Assembly (NCBI GenBank): GCA_012961845.1
Contig: DTYO01000135.1
Coordinates: 1-5,782, forward strand
From: Thermodesulfobacteriaceae bacterium
Lineage (GTDB): Bacteria > Desulfobacterota > Dissulfuribacteria > Dissulfuribacterales > UBA3076
Length of the DNA: 5,782 bases
Reading direction: 5' to 3'
Positions 1 to 5,770 of the stretch are shown here, piece after piece (position 1 is the first letter of the stretch; every line of letters begins with the position of its first letter). A program made the translations under genes and the position numbers. Below the pieces are notes generated by a model that was not told the origin of the DNA, searched no databases, and was given only the letters and a program-made list of their open reading frames with translations.

Positions 1-269
1 CAGAGAAGATGGCTGCTGGTGGTCTGCACGAACTGGTCCGTGCCTGGGAAAACCTGCATCGCATCTGGTGTGTTGAGGATCATCTGCGTCACATCCAGTT
101 CCGTGAAGAGAGCCGTTACCCAGGATTCTACTATCGTGGAGACTTCCCTGAAGCAAGCTCTACTGACATGGACGATGGCGGATGGCTGTGTTTCGTTAAC
201 TCCAAGTATGATCCGAAAACTGGGGAATGGTCCACATTCAAGAAAAAACTGCACAAGATCGTCCCGTAA
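1..269 (+). CDS. aprA: Adenylylsulfate (APS) reductase subunit alpha, C-terminal end (5' partial)
   Basis: Only the last 88 codons are present; the frame is open from base 3 and ends at TAA 267-269, so the gene starts upstream of the window. The in-frame ATG at base 9 is an internal methionine, not a start. AprA is the FAD-carrying catalytic subunit of the cytoplasmic AprBA enzyme, which reduces APS to sulfite and AMP in sulfate reduction. Recognition rests on the conserved AprA tail: the segments RAWENLHRIW, RHIQFREESRYPGFYYRGD and CFVNSKYDPKTGEW are typical of the C-terminal region of AprA from sulfate-reducing bacteria. The residues linking the last two blocks (PEASSTDMDDGGW) look slightly unusual compared with the AprA sequences I remember, but I cannot test this. 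The qmoABC genes downstream fit well, since QmoABC is the electron donor to AprBA. The FAD-binding and active-site parts lie outside the window. Confidence 0.95.
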   Translation, partial: EKMAAGGLHELVRAWENLHRIWCVEDHLRHIQFREESRYPGFYYRGDFPEASSTDMDDGGWLCFVNSKYDPKTGEWSTFKKKLHKIVP

Positions 270-314
270 ATCACATTGAAATTGTGAGGGGATTACTGTG
301 TAGAGGATAATAAT

Positions 315-349
315 ATCCAGGTGCCGGTAAAACGGCGCCTGGATTTTTT
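315..349 (+). terminator. Intrinsic terminator after aprA
   Basis: A 12-bp stem pairs 315-326 with 333-344, with one G-U wobble (322/337) and a 6-base loop (327-332). The 3' arm runs directly into six T residues (344-349). This is a classic Rho-independent terminator 45 bases after the aprA stop. It would end, or reduce, transcription of the apr transcript before qmoA. Confidence 0.9.
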
Positions 350-443
350 GCAATTGGAGATTAGGAATTGGGAATTGGGGAGCAGAAAATGATAGCTTTT
401 TGTAGGTTGGCGTGTTAGTAGCTAATTCGCAATTCCTAATTTC
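350..443. repeat. Heptad-repeat element with long imperfect inverted repeat in the qmo leader
   Basis: The left part reads as four in-phase 7-base units: GCAATTG (350-356), GAGATTA (357-363), GGAATTG (364-370) and GGAATTG (371-377). The right part holds three units of the complementary form: CTAATTC (422-428), GCAATTC (429-435) and CTAATTT (436-442). The two parts form an inverted repeat: 357-378 pairs with 422-443 over 22 positions, with one mismatch (371/429) and two G-U wobbles (359/441 and 377/423). The central segment is 43 bases (379-421). The arrangement resembles the short heptanucleotide repeats and small inverted-repeat elements scattered between genes in some bacterial genomes. It contains no coding sequence. 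Whether it is mobile, regulatory or inert cannot be told from one copy. Confidence 0.7.
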
Positions 444-452
444 TGGTATAAA
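444..452 (+). promoter_or_regulatory. Candidate extended -10 promoter for qmoABC
   Basis: TGG followed by TATAAA (447-452) matches an extended -10 element (TGn plus a -10 hexamer with 5 of 6 consensus bases). No good -35 box is seen at the usual spacing: 424-429 reads AATTCG and lies within the repeat arm. Transcription would begin near 459, giving a leader of about 20 bases with the Shine-Dalgarno AAAGGAG at 464-470. The terminator upstream makes a separate qmo promoter plausible. The call depends on the motif alone. Confidence 0.4.
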
Positions 453-477
453 TCTAAACTATTAAAGGAGCGGGGAT

Positions 478-1722
478 ATGAGTGAAAGCATACTCGTATT
501 GGGCGGAGGTTTCAGCGGACTGACTGCAGCCGTAGAAGCCGCAGAAATGGGATATGAGGTATATCTTGTGGAGAGTCAGAGCTATCTGGGAGGCAGAGTG
601 GCCCAGCTCAACAAGTATTTTCCGAAGATATGTCCTCCAACCTGTGGTCTGGAGATAAATTTCAAGAGAATAAAGACCAGTCCCAGGATTACATTTTATA
701 CGCTGGCGGAAGTTGAGTCTGTGGCCGGAGGCCCGGGGAACTTTGATGTCACGGTCAAGGTAAATCCCAGATATACCACGCCGCAATGTACCAGCTGTTC
801 TCAGGGTGAAGAGGCAGCAACGTCAGAGGTATCAAACGACTTCAATTTCGGTCTCAATACTAGGAAGCCTATCTACAAGCCTCACCCTATGGCATTTCCC
901 AATCAGTGTGTACTTGACGCCTCCATTCTTGGAACGGAAGAGGCAGAAAAAATCAAGGCCGCCATGCCGGCCGGGCATGTGAATCTCGATCAAAAAGCCG
1001 AAACGGTCAAACTGAATGTAGGGGCAATCATAGTCGCCACCGGATGGAAGCCTTATGATCCTGATAAGCTTGAAAATCTGGAACCCGGGCAGCATCAAAA
1101 CGTAGTGACCAATATGAAGGTGGAGCGTATGGCCTCGCCATCCGGTCCGACAGGGGGAAAAATCGTCAGGCCGTCTGACAATGAAGAACCTGAAACAGTC
1201 GGTTTCATACAGTGCGCAGGGTCCAGAGACGAAAATCACCTGGGCTTTTGTTCCTATATCTGCTGTATGGCCACACTGAAACAGATAAAATATCTGAGGG
1301 AGCAGTCACCTGACACGGAGATTTACGTATTTTATATCGACATACGCTCTCCGGGAAGGAAATATGAAAAATTTTATTCCTCGGTAAAAGAAGATGCGAA
1401 GGTTCATTTCATAAAGGGCAAGGTTGCCGCACTACAGCAGGGATCCAAACCTGACAGTGTAGTGCTGGTAGCGGAAGATACCATTGGTGGGGGTCGGATA
1501 GAGCAGGAAGTCGATCTGGCAGTACTTGCAACGGGGATGCAGCCAGCCGGTGCAGAAAACCAGGTATCAGGAATACAATATGATTCGGATGGCTTTGTGG
1601 TGCCCACAGACGGAATCATTCCCTGCGGATGTGCCAAGAGGCCAGTAGATGTGGTTTCTTCTGCCCAGAGTGCTACCGCCGCTGCCTTGAAGGCAATCCA
1701 GACCATCAGGAGGGCAAAATAA
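478..1722 (+). CDS. qmoA: QmoA, HdrA-like FAD subunit of the quinone-interacting membrane-bound oxidoreductase
   Basis: A 414-residue soluble flavoprotein of the heterodisulfide reductase HdrA family. With QmoB and QmoC it moves electrons between menaquinol and APS reductase on the cytoplasmic face of the membrane. The Rossmann FAD motif GGGFSG is at residues 9-14, followed by the acidic E32 at the end of strand 2 and by LGGR at 37-40. Later HdrA-type motifs are VATGW (186-190), QCAGSRDE (245-252), CSYICC (258-263), the segment YVFYIDIRSPGRKYEKFY (283-300), and LATGM (350-354). GCAKRPVDV (384-392) near the C-terminus matches the last FAD-contacting block. Cysteines at 52/56 and 104/107 are remnants of HdrA cluster regions. 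No membrane segment is seen, and the archaeal-type N-terminal HdrA domain is absent, as expected for QmoA. The start ATG at 478 has AAAGGAG at 464-470 and puts the FAD motif next to the N-terminus. The stop overlaps the qmoB start by one base. Confidence 0.96.
   Translation: MSESILVLGGGFSGLTAAVEAAEMGYEVYLVESQSYLGGRVAQLNKYFPKICPPTCGLEINFKRIKTSPRITFYTLAEVESVAGGPGNFDVTVKVNPRYTTPQCTSCSQGEEAATSEVSNDFNFGLNTRKPIYKPHPMAFPNQCVLDASILGTEEAEKIKAAMPAGHVNLDQKAETVKLNVGAIIVATGWKPYDPDKLENLEPGQHQNVVTNMKVERMASPSGPTGGKIVRPSDNEEPETVGFIQCAGSRDENHLGFCSYICCMATLKQIKYLREQSPDTEIYVFYIDIRSPGRKYEKFYSSVKEDAKVHFIKGKVAALQQGSKPDSVVLVAEDTIGGGRIEQEVDLAVLATGMQPAGAENQVSGIQYDSDGFVVPTDGIIPCGCAKRPVDVVSSAQSATAAALKAIQTIRRAK
1708..1714 (+). 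promoter_or_regulatory. Ribosome binding site that fixes the qmoB start
   Basis: AGGAGGG lies within the last codons of qmoA, 7 bases before ATG 1722-1724. The reading frame of qmoB is open further upstream, to an ATG at 1629, but that start would sit inside qmoA and add 31 residues that belong to no recognisable domain. The site therefore favours 1722. The TAATG junction suggests translational coupling of qmoA and qmoB. Confidence 0.85.
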
Positions 1723-4043
1723 TGTCAAGAAAAATCGGACTATATATTTATACTGGAGATGGAATCGCCGAGGCTATAGATGTAGAGAAGCTTGTTGAAC
1801 TGGCTACCGGTGATCTCGGCTTGGAAATTGTAAAAACACACGAGGACCTGTATTCAAAGGAAGGAGCCGCGGCTGTAAAGGCGGACATAGACAATGAGGG
1901 AGTGAATGCTGTCATACTTGCAGGTATTTCACCGAGATATTCCTTTGAATATTTTGATTTCCCCGGAGTGCTTGTTGAGAGAGCCAGCCTTAGGGAGCTT
2001 GTTGCGTGGAGTCACAAAATTGATTCTGAGGCAGAGGATGCTGAAGCACAGAAGGAGCATGTGCAGGAACTGGCAGAAGATTATATCAGGATGTCAGTGG
2101 TTAAGATGGAGAAGGCTGAACTGCCTGAGCCTGACAAGATGGAAGATGCTAGCAGCAGAATTCTCGTCATTGGGGGCGGAGTTTCTGGTCTGACAGCCGC
2201 TCTTGAAGCAGCAGAAGCAGGTCACGAAGTCACAATAGTCGAAAGAGAGGCTGAGCTTGGAGGCAGGGTAGCTGGCTGCCGCAAAGGGTTCCCTTCCAAA
2301 CCTGATTATGAACAGTTGGCAGACACTGTAGTTAAGGATCTGATTTCAAGGGTCAATTCCGAAAGCTGGGTCACAGTCAAGACAGGCACCGAGATAGCCA
2401 GGCTGGGCGGAGTACCTGGGCAGTTCAGGGCAAGTCTGAAGGCGACAGGGTCCAAAAGTGAATGGGATGCGCCGGTACCTCTTACTGAAGAGGAAAAGCT
2501 TGACGAAAATGGAAATGAGCTCTCGGCTGAAGACCAGAAGAAGAAATTCGACGAGAAGAATGAAGGTCGTCATGATTATATGTCAGAAGATCCCGGAGCC
2601 GAAATCTTCGGTGCGGTTGTGCTTGCTTCTGGCTGGAAACCATATGAGCCCGCAGATGACGAATTTCCGCACTTAGCCTGGGGAAATGCGAATGTTGTAA
2701 CCAATTGTCAGTTCGAGGCCATGGCCAAGAAAGGAAAGGTTACCCGCCCGTCTGACGGTAAGGAAGTCAAATCCGTTGCTTTTGTGCAGAGTCCGGGCGG
2801 TGCTGATGATGACGCGGATTTTCCATATGCCTCTGCAGTTACCAGTATTGTCTCACTTAAACAGGCTAAGTATCTTAGAGAAGATCAGCCTGAGGATGGA
2901 AAGGCCTATGTGTTTTATCAGCACATGAGGGCTGTTGGTGAGTATGAATATTTCTACAGGGGAATGCAGAACGATCCGGGGATCTTCCTTACCAAAGGTG
3001 CTGTTACCCAGGTGAAGGAAAACGATTCAGGCGGCCTGACAGTAGAGGTCCAGAATACCATTCTGGGAGAGGATGTCGCAGTAGATGTGGATATGGTCGT
3101 GCTGGCTACCGGAATGGTTCCAACCACTAGGGATGAGGCGGTGGTCAATTTGGCATACCGGCAGGGTCCTGCCTTCAGGGACCTGGATCTGTTTGGCGGT
3201 TACTGCGATTCCAATTTTATCTGTTTCCCATATGAGACAAGGCGTACCGGAATTTACGCAGCAGGTGGTGTAAGGCGTGCGATGACGATTGATGAGTCGA
3301 TAGAGGACGCCACCGGAGCTGCATTGAAAGCTATTCAGTGCATTCAGGCTGCTGTAGAAGGGCACGCTGTACATCCGAGGACATGGGATTTTGATTTTCC
3401 TGATTTCTATTTCCAAAGGTGTACTCAATGCAAGCGGTGTACGGAGGAATGTCCGTTCGGAGCCTTGGACGACGATGAAAAAGGGACTCCAAAGCCCAAT
3501 CCTACCAGGTGCAGACGCTGTGGTACATGTATGGGGGCTTGCCCTGAGCGTATAATTGGATTCAAGGATTACAATATAGACGTCGTAGGGTCCATGATAA
3601 AATCTATAGAGGTTCCTGATGATGACGACGATAAGCTCAGGATTATCGCTTTTGCATGTGAAAACGATGCCTATCCAGCTCTTGACATGGCTGCTCAGAA
3701 AGGCCTGAGCTGGTCGCCTCTTGTAAGGATCATCCCGGTCCGCTGCCTTGGATCGGTCAATGTTGCCTGGATCAAGGATGCCATGTCCAGTGGAATGGAC
3801 GGAGCGCTGCTTCTTGGGTGCAAGTTTGGGGATGACTACCAGTGCCATTTCGTTAAGGGCAGTGAGCTTGCCGAACGGAGAATGGATAATGTAGGTGAAA
3901 CTCTTACATCACTCGGAATGGAAACAGAAAGGGCGAAACTTGCACAGGTAGCCATAGACGAGTACGATAAAGTCCCTGGTATCATAAATGAGTTTGCTGA
4001 AGAGATACTTGGGCTTGGACCTAATCCATTCAAAGGCTGGTAG
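1722..4043 (+). CDS. qmoB: QmoB, HdrA-like FAD and iron-sulfur subunit with MvhD-like C-terminal domain
   Basis: A 773-residue cytoplasmic subunit of QmoABC, thought to relay electrons between the membrane part and QmoA/AprBA. Domains in order: an HdrA-type N-terminal domain (about 1-140) that has no cysteine at all; an FAD-binding HdrA core with GGGVSG at 151-156, LGGR at 179-182, LASGW at 301-305 and LATGM at 461-465; a charged insert (about 250-290); and a two-cluster ferredoxin domain. The ferredoxin ligands are C567, C570, C573, C577 and C597, C600, C603, C607, each set followed by proline, for two [4Fe-4S] clusters. The C-terminal part (about 638-773) is like MvhD, the delta subunit of F420-non-reducing hydrogenase, with cysteines C646, C675, C700 and C708 and the block VKGSELAERRM. 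The stretch equivalent to the QmoA motif CSYICC has no cysteine (YASAVTS, 369-375). The gene overlaps qmoA by one base and ends 15 bases before qmoC. The length is near that usual for QmoB. Confidence 0.96.
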   Translation: MSRKIGLYIYTGDGIAEAIDVEKLVELATGDLGLEIVKTHEDLYSKEGAAAVKADIDNEGVNAVILAGISPRYSFEYFDFPGVLVERASLRELVAWSHKIDSEAEDAEAQKEHVQELAEDYIRMSVVKMEKAELPEPDKMEDASSRILVIGGGVSGLTAALEAAEAGHEVTIVEREAELGGRVAGCRKGFPSKPDYEQLADTVVKDLISRVNSESWVTVKTGTEIARLGGVPGQFRASLKATGSKSEWDAPVPLTEEEKLDENGNELSAEDQKKKFDEKNEGRHDYMSEDPGAEIFGAVVLASGWKPYEPADDEFPHLAWGNANVVTNCQFEAMAKKGKVTRPSDGKEVKSVAFVQSPGGADDDADFPYASAVTSIVSLKQAKYLREDQPEDGKAYVFYQHMRAVGEYEYFYRGMQNDPGIFLTKGAVTQVKENDSGGLTVEVQNTILGEDVAVDVDMVVLATGMVPTTRDEAVVNLAYRQGPAFRDLDLFGGYCDSNFICFPYETRRTGIYAAGGVRRAMTIDESIEDATGAALKAIQCIQAAVEGHAVHPRTWDFDFPDFYFQRCTQCKRCTEECPFGALDDDEKGTPKPNPTRCRRCGTCMGACPERIIGFKDYNIDVVGSMIKSIEVPDDDDDKLRIIAFACENDAYPALDMAAQKGLSWSPLVRIIPVRCLGSVNVAWIKDAMSSGMDGALLLGCKFGDDYQCHFVKGSELAERRMDNVGETLTSLGMETERAKLAQVAIDEYDKVPGIINEFAEEILGLGPNPFKGW

Positions 4044-4058
4044 CAGGAGGTAGGTAAA

Positions 4059-5357
4059 ATGGCTGATTTTAAGAAACTGGAGCCGGATCTCGCGTTCGTA
4101 AAGGGCGTGATGGATGCGGGTGGTGATACTGTTAACCGATGCTATCAGTGTGCTACCTGTTCCATCGTATGTCCTCTCTCCACCCCTGAAAGTCCCTTTC
4201 CAAGAAAGGAGATGTTGTGGGCGCAGTGGGGTATGGCATCCAAGGTGTCGGGAGATGCAGACGTGTGGCTTTGTCACCAGTGCGGTGACTGCTCGGCATA
4301 CTGTCCAAGGGACGCTAAGCCCGGTGATGTGCTTGGAGCGATAAGGGCCAACGCGATTCGCTATTATGCTGAACCCAAGGCGCTGGCAGACATGATGAGT
4401 ACTTCCAGAGGAATGATAGGCGTGGGCATCGCTTCTATCGTCGCTGTTCTTATCATGGGGTTTATATGGTCCCTGATTACCGGGCATTCTTTCCCGTTTC
4501 CAGTGACTGAAGACGGAAAAGTTGAATATCATCTTTTTCTCAGCGTCATTCCAATAGATATTCTGTTTCTTCCTCTTGCTGGTTTTGTAGCGTTTGTGAG
4601 CTATAAGGGAGTGGTCAATTTTTGGCAGGATATCTCAAAAGGGGCGGGGTTGGGAGAATCCTATACAGGAACAATGCCGGCTCCTTCTCTCAGCGCACTT
4701 TTGAAAAAATATCTTGTTCCTGCGGTGAAAGAGATACTCGCTCATGAAAGGTTCAAAAAATGCGGTCAGACGGCAGAGAGAGCCAAAGGCCATAAGTGGG
4801 TGCTCTGGGGATTTGTCTTTCTGTTTATTACCACCTCTCTGGGAGTAATATTTGCAGATGTCCTGGGCAATATCTTCCATGCAGGATTCCTCCATTCACC
4901 GTATGCCTTCTGGCATCCGGTTAAGATTTTCGGGACTATTGGTGCAGTTCTTTTAATGGGTGGAATATGGATGGTCCGGACCATGAGGGAGGAAAAAACC
5001 AAAGAAGGAATCCTTCAGAGCTCTGAGCAGGACTGGAATTTCATATGGCTGATTTTTGCAGTGGGTGCATCCGGAATCCTGTCCTGGGCCATTCGTCTCA
5101 CAAATATCCCGTATATCGCATATCCGATATATTGGATCCATCTGGGGACTGTGGCTACTCTCTTTTTGGCGTTACCTTTTACCAAATTCGGTCACATGCT
5201 TTACAGGACAACAGCTTATGTGTTCCAGGCATGGGCTGCAGATGTAAGGGCAGGACAGGCTGGGTTTGGCCTGGAGAAACCAGTAGTGTCTCCGTCTGAA
5301 ACAGCTGAAGCCGGCCAGGAAGAGGAAGCCGGAGAGACAGGGACAAAGACCGAATAG
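4059..5357 (+). CDS. qmoC: QmoC, HdrC/HdrE-like membrane subunit with cytochrome b
   Basis: A 432-residue fusion of an HdrC-like iron-sulfur domain with an HdrE/NarI-like membrane cytochrome b; it is the menaquinone-reactive anchor of QmoABC. The N-terminal domain has two [4Fe-4S] motifs: C28, C31, C34, C38 and C72, C75, C78, C82, each set followed by proline. Hydrophobic segments consistent with six membrane helices lie at about 119-141, 158-181, 247-269, 289-307, 327-347 and 354-375. Histidines beside or within helices are candidate haem b ligands: H158, H245 (in RAKGHKW), H274, H286, H361 (in YWIHLG) and H379 (in KFGHMLYRT). I cannot assign the actual ligands. No signal peptide is seen, so the iron-sulfur domain should face the cytoplasm. 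The C-terminal tail (about 405-432) is hydrophilic and rich in Glu. AGGAGGT at 4045-4051, 7 bases before the ATG, supports this start. It is the last gene of the operon. Confidence 0.96.
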   Translation: MADFKKLEPDLAFVKGVMDAGGDTVNRCYQCATCSIVCPLSTPESPFPRKEMLWAQWGMASKVSGDADVWLCHQCGDCSAYCPRDAKPGDVLGAIRANAIRYYAEPKALADMMSTSRGMIGVGIASIVAVLIMGFIWSLITGHSFPFPVTEDGKVEYHLFLSVIPIDILFLPLAGFVAFVSYKGVVNFWQDISKGAGLGESYTGTMPAPSLSALLKKYLVPAVKEILAHERFKKCGQTAERAKGHKWVLWGFVFLFITTSLGVIFADVLGNIFHAGFLHSPYAFWHPVKIFGTIGAVLLMGGIWMVRTMREEKTKEGILQSSEQDWNFIWLIFAVGASGILSWAIRLTNIPYIAYPIYWIHLGTVATLFLALPFTKFGHMLYRTTAYVFQAWAADVRAGQAGFGLEKPVVSPSETAEAGQEEEAGETGTKTE

Positions 5358-5368
5358 ACACAACATAG

Positions 5369-5391
5369 AAGGATAGGAACTGTTTATCCTT
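5369..5391 (+). other. Small hairpin after qmoC
   Basis: AAGGATA (5369-5375) pairs perfectly with TATCCTT (5385-5391) around a 9-base loop. Two further G-U pairs are possible inside the loop. It is not followed by a T tract, so it is not a terminator alone. It stands 17 bases before the terminator stem and may protect the 3' end of the qmo transcript. Confidence 0.5.
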
Positions 5392-5407
5392 TGTGAAGTG
5401 ATTCCAG

Positions 5408-5442
5408 AAGAGGCGGACTGTATCAATTAGTTCGCCTCTTTT
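5408..5442 (+). terminator. Intrinsic terminator of the qmoABC operon
   Basis: A 12-bp stem pairs 5408-5419 with 5429-5440, with one G-U wobble (5416/5432) and a 9-base loop (5420-5428). Four T residues (5439-5442) overlap and follow the 3' arm. The position, 50 bases after the qmoC stop, fits the end of the operon. The T tract is short, so termination may be incomplete. Confidence 0.8.
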
Positions 5443-5510
5443 CGTGCTTGACTGTCTATGAATGGTATTTCCATAAGGCCGTCAAGGTGAGTGAATGAAC
5501 GATGTTTCAC

Positions 5511-5551
5511 ATATCAGACTGTGTAAATGTTGTTTATGGTAACTCTGATAT
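5511..5551. repeat. 8-bp perfect inverted repeat
   Basis: ATATCAGA (5511-5518) and TCTGATAT (5544-5551) are perfect inverted copies, 25 bases apart. Inside them TAAA (5524-5527) can pair with TTTA (5533-5536). Outside them GACTGTC and GACAGTC (5450-5456, 5558-5564) can also pair, so the three pairings are nested. The structure could form in RNA, or be a protein-binding site in DNA. Confidence 0.4.
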
Positions 5552-5617
5552 CGAAAGGACAGTCGGCTCTTCCAGATGATCGAGCGGGCAAAAAAAACCC
5601 GGAAACCAAATAAGGTC

Positions 5618-5645
5618 TTGCTTTTTTCTCCAGTCCAGCTATTAT
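5618..5645 (+). promoter_or_regulatory. Candidate promoter for tRNA-Thr
   Basis: TTGCTT (5618-5623) and TATTAT (5640-5645) are separated by 16 bases. The -10 hexamer matches consensus at 5 of 6 positions; the -35 matches only at TTG. Transcription would start near 5652, about 46 bases before the mature tRNA. An alternative A/T-rich -10 exists at 5671-5677 but has no good -35. Confidence 0.3.
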
Positions 5646-5697
5646 CATCTGTTTAGTCAAGCGAGACGATTAAAAATGTGCGGCAATGAATATTCAG

Positions 5698-5770
5698 GCT
5701 GGCGTAGCTCAATTGGTAGAGCAGCTGATTTGTAATCAGCAGGTTAGGGGTTCGAGTCCTCCCGCCAGCT
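5698..5770 (+). tRNA. tRNA-Thr (anticodon TGT)
   Basis: A 73-base cloverleaf. The acceptor stem GCTGGCG (5698-5704) pairs fully with CGCCAGC (5763-5769), and the discriminator is T5770. The D stem is GCTC/GAGC (5707-5710/5719-5722) with GG at positions 18-19. The anticodon stem is GCTGA/TCAGC (5724-5728/5736-5740) with loop TTTGTAA, giving anticodon TGT (5731-5733), which reads ACA (Thr). The variable loop is AGGTT. The T loop is TTCGAGT (5751-5757). In the T stem, 5746-5750 against 5758-5762, the first pair is an A-C mismatch and one pair is G-U. No CCA is encoded after T5770, so it must be added enzymatically. Confidence 0.95.

Larger units (their letters stand above)
5443..5697. other. Noncoding stretch between qmoC terminator and tRNA-Thr
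   Basis: No credible protein gene is seen on either strand in these 255 bases. The stretch contains several short perfect inverted repeats: GACTGTC/GACAGTC (5450-5456/5558-5564), GTGAA/TTCAC (5491-5495/5506-5510), ATATCAGA/TCTGATAT (5511-5518/5544-5551), CGGG/CCCG around an A-rich loop (5585-5588/5598-5601), and CAGATGAT/ATCATCTG (5573-5580/5644-5651). An A8 run at 5590-5597 and a T6 run at 5622-5627 are also present. These could belong to an unrecognised small RNA or to tRNA promoter structure, or be chance. I do not recognise a known RNA family. Confidence 0.5.

Noticed and set aside
271..287. TCACA-N7-TGTGA palindrome just after the aprA stop, considered as a CRP/FNR-type operator
   Set aside because: The half-sites are in the reverse order (TCACA first) and the spacing is 7, so it does not match the usual TGTGA-N6-TCACA site. 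It is more likely a weak hairpin or chance.
350..443. The repeat element considered as a CRISPR array or an insertion sequence
   Set aside because: The units are only 7 bases with no spacers, and the 43-base centre is far too short to encode a transposase.
1629..1721. An upstream ATG that would extend QmoB by 31 residues
   Set aside because: It overlaps the conserved C-terminal FAD block of qmoA, while ATG 1722 has an ideal AGGAGGG site and gives the normal HdrA-type N-terminus.
3027..3848. A 273-codon open frame on the minus strand inside qmoB
   Set aside because: It lies wholly antisense to a well-supported QmoB coding region, including its ferredoxin motifs. Its translation shows no recognisable domain and looks like a by-product of codon use in the opposite frame.
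3909..4532. A 207-codon open frame on the minus strand across the qmoB-qmoC junction
   Set aside because: It is antisense to the end of qmoB and the conserved iron-sulfur region of qmoC, with no family resemblance and no operon logic.
5590..5627. A8 and T6 runs considered as arms of a further terminator
   Set aside because: No GC-rich stem directly precedes the T run; the CGGG/CCCG hairpin ends more than 20 bases earlier.
5698..5770. tRNA-Thr considered as an attachment site of an integrated element
   Set aside because: No integrase gene and no duplicated tRNA 3' end are seen in the window. The sequence on the downstream side is cut off 12 bases after the gene.
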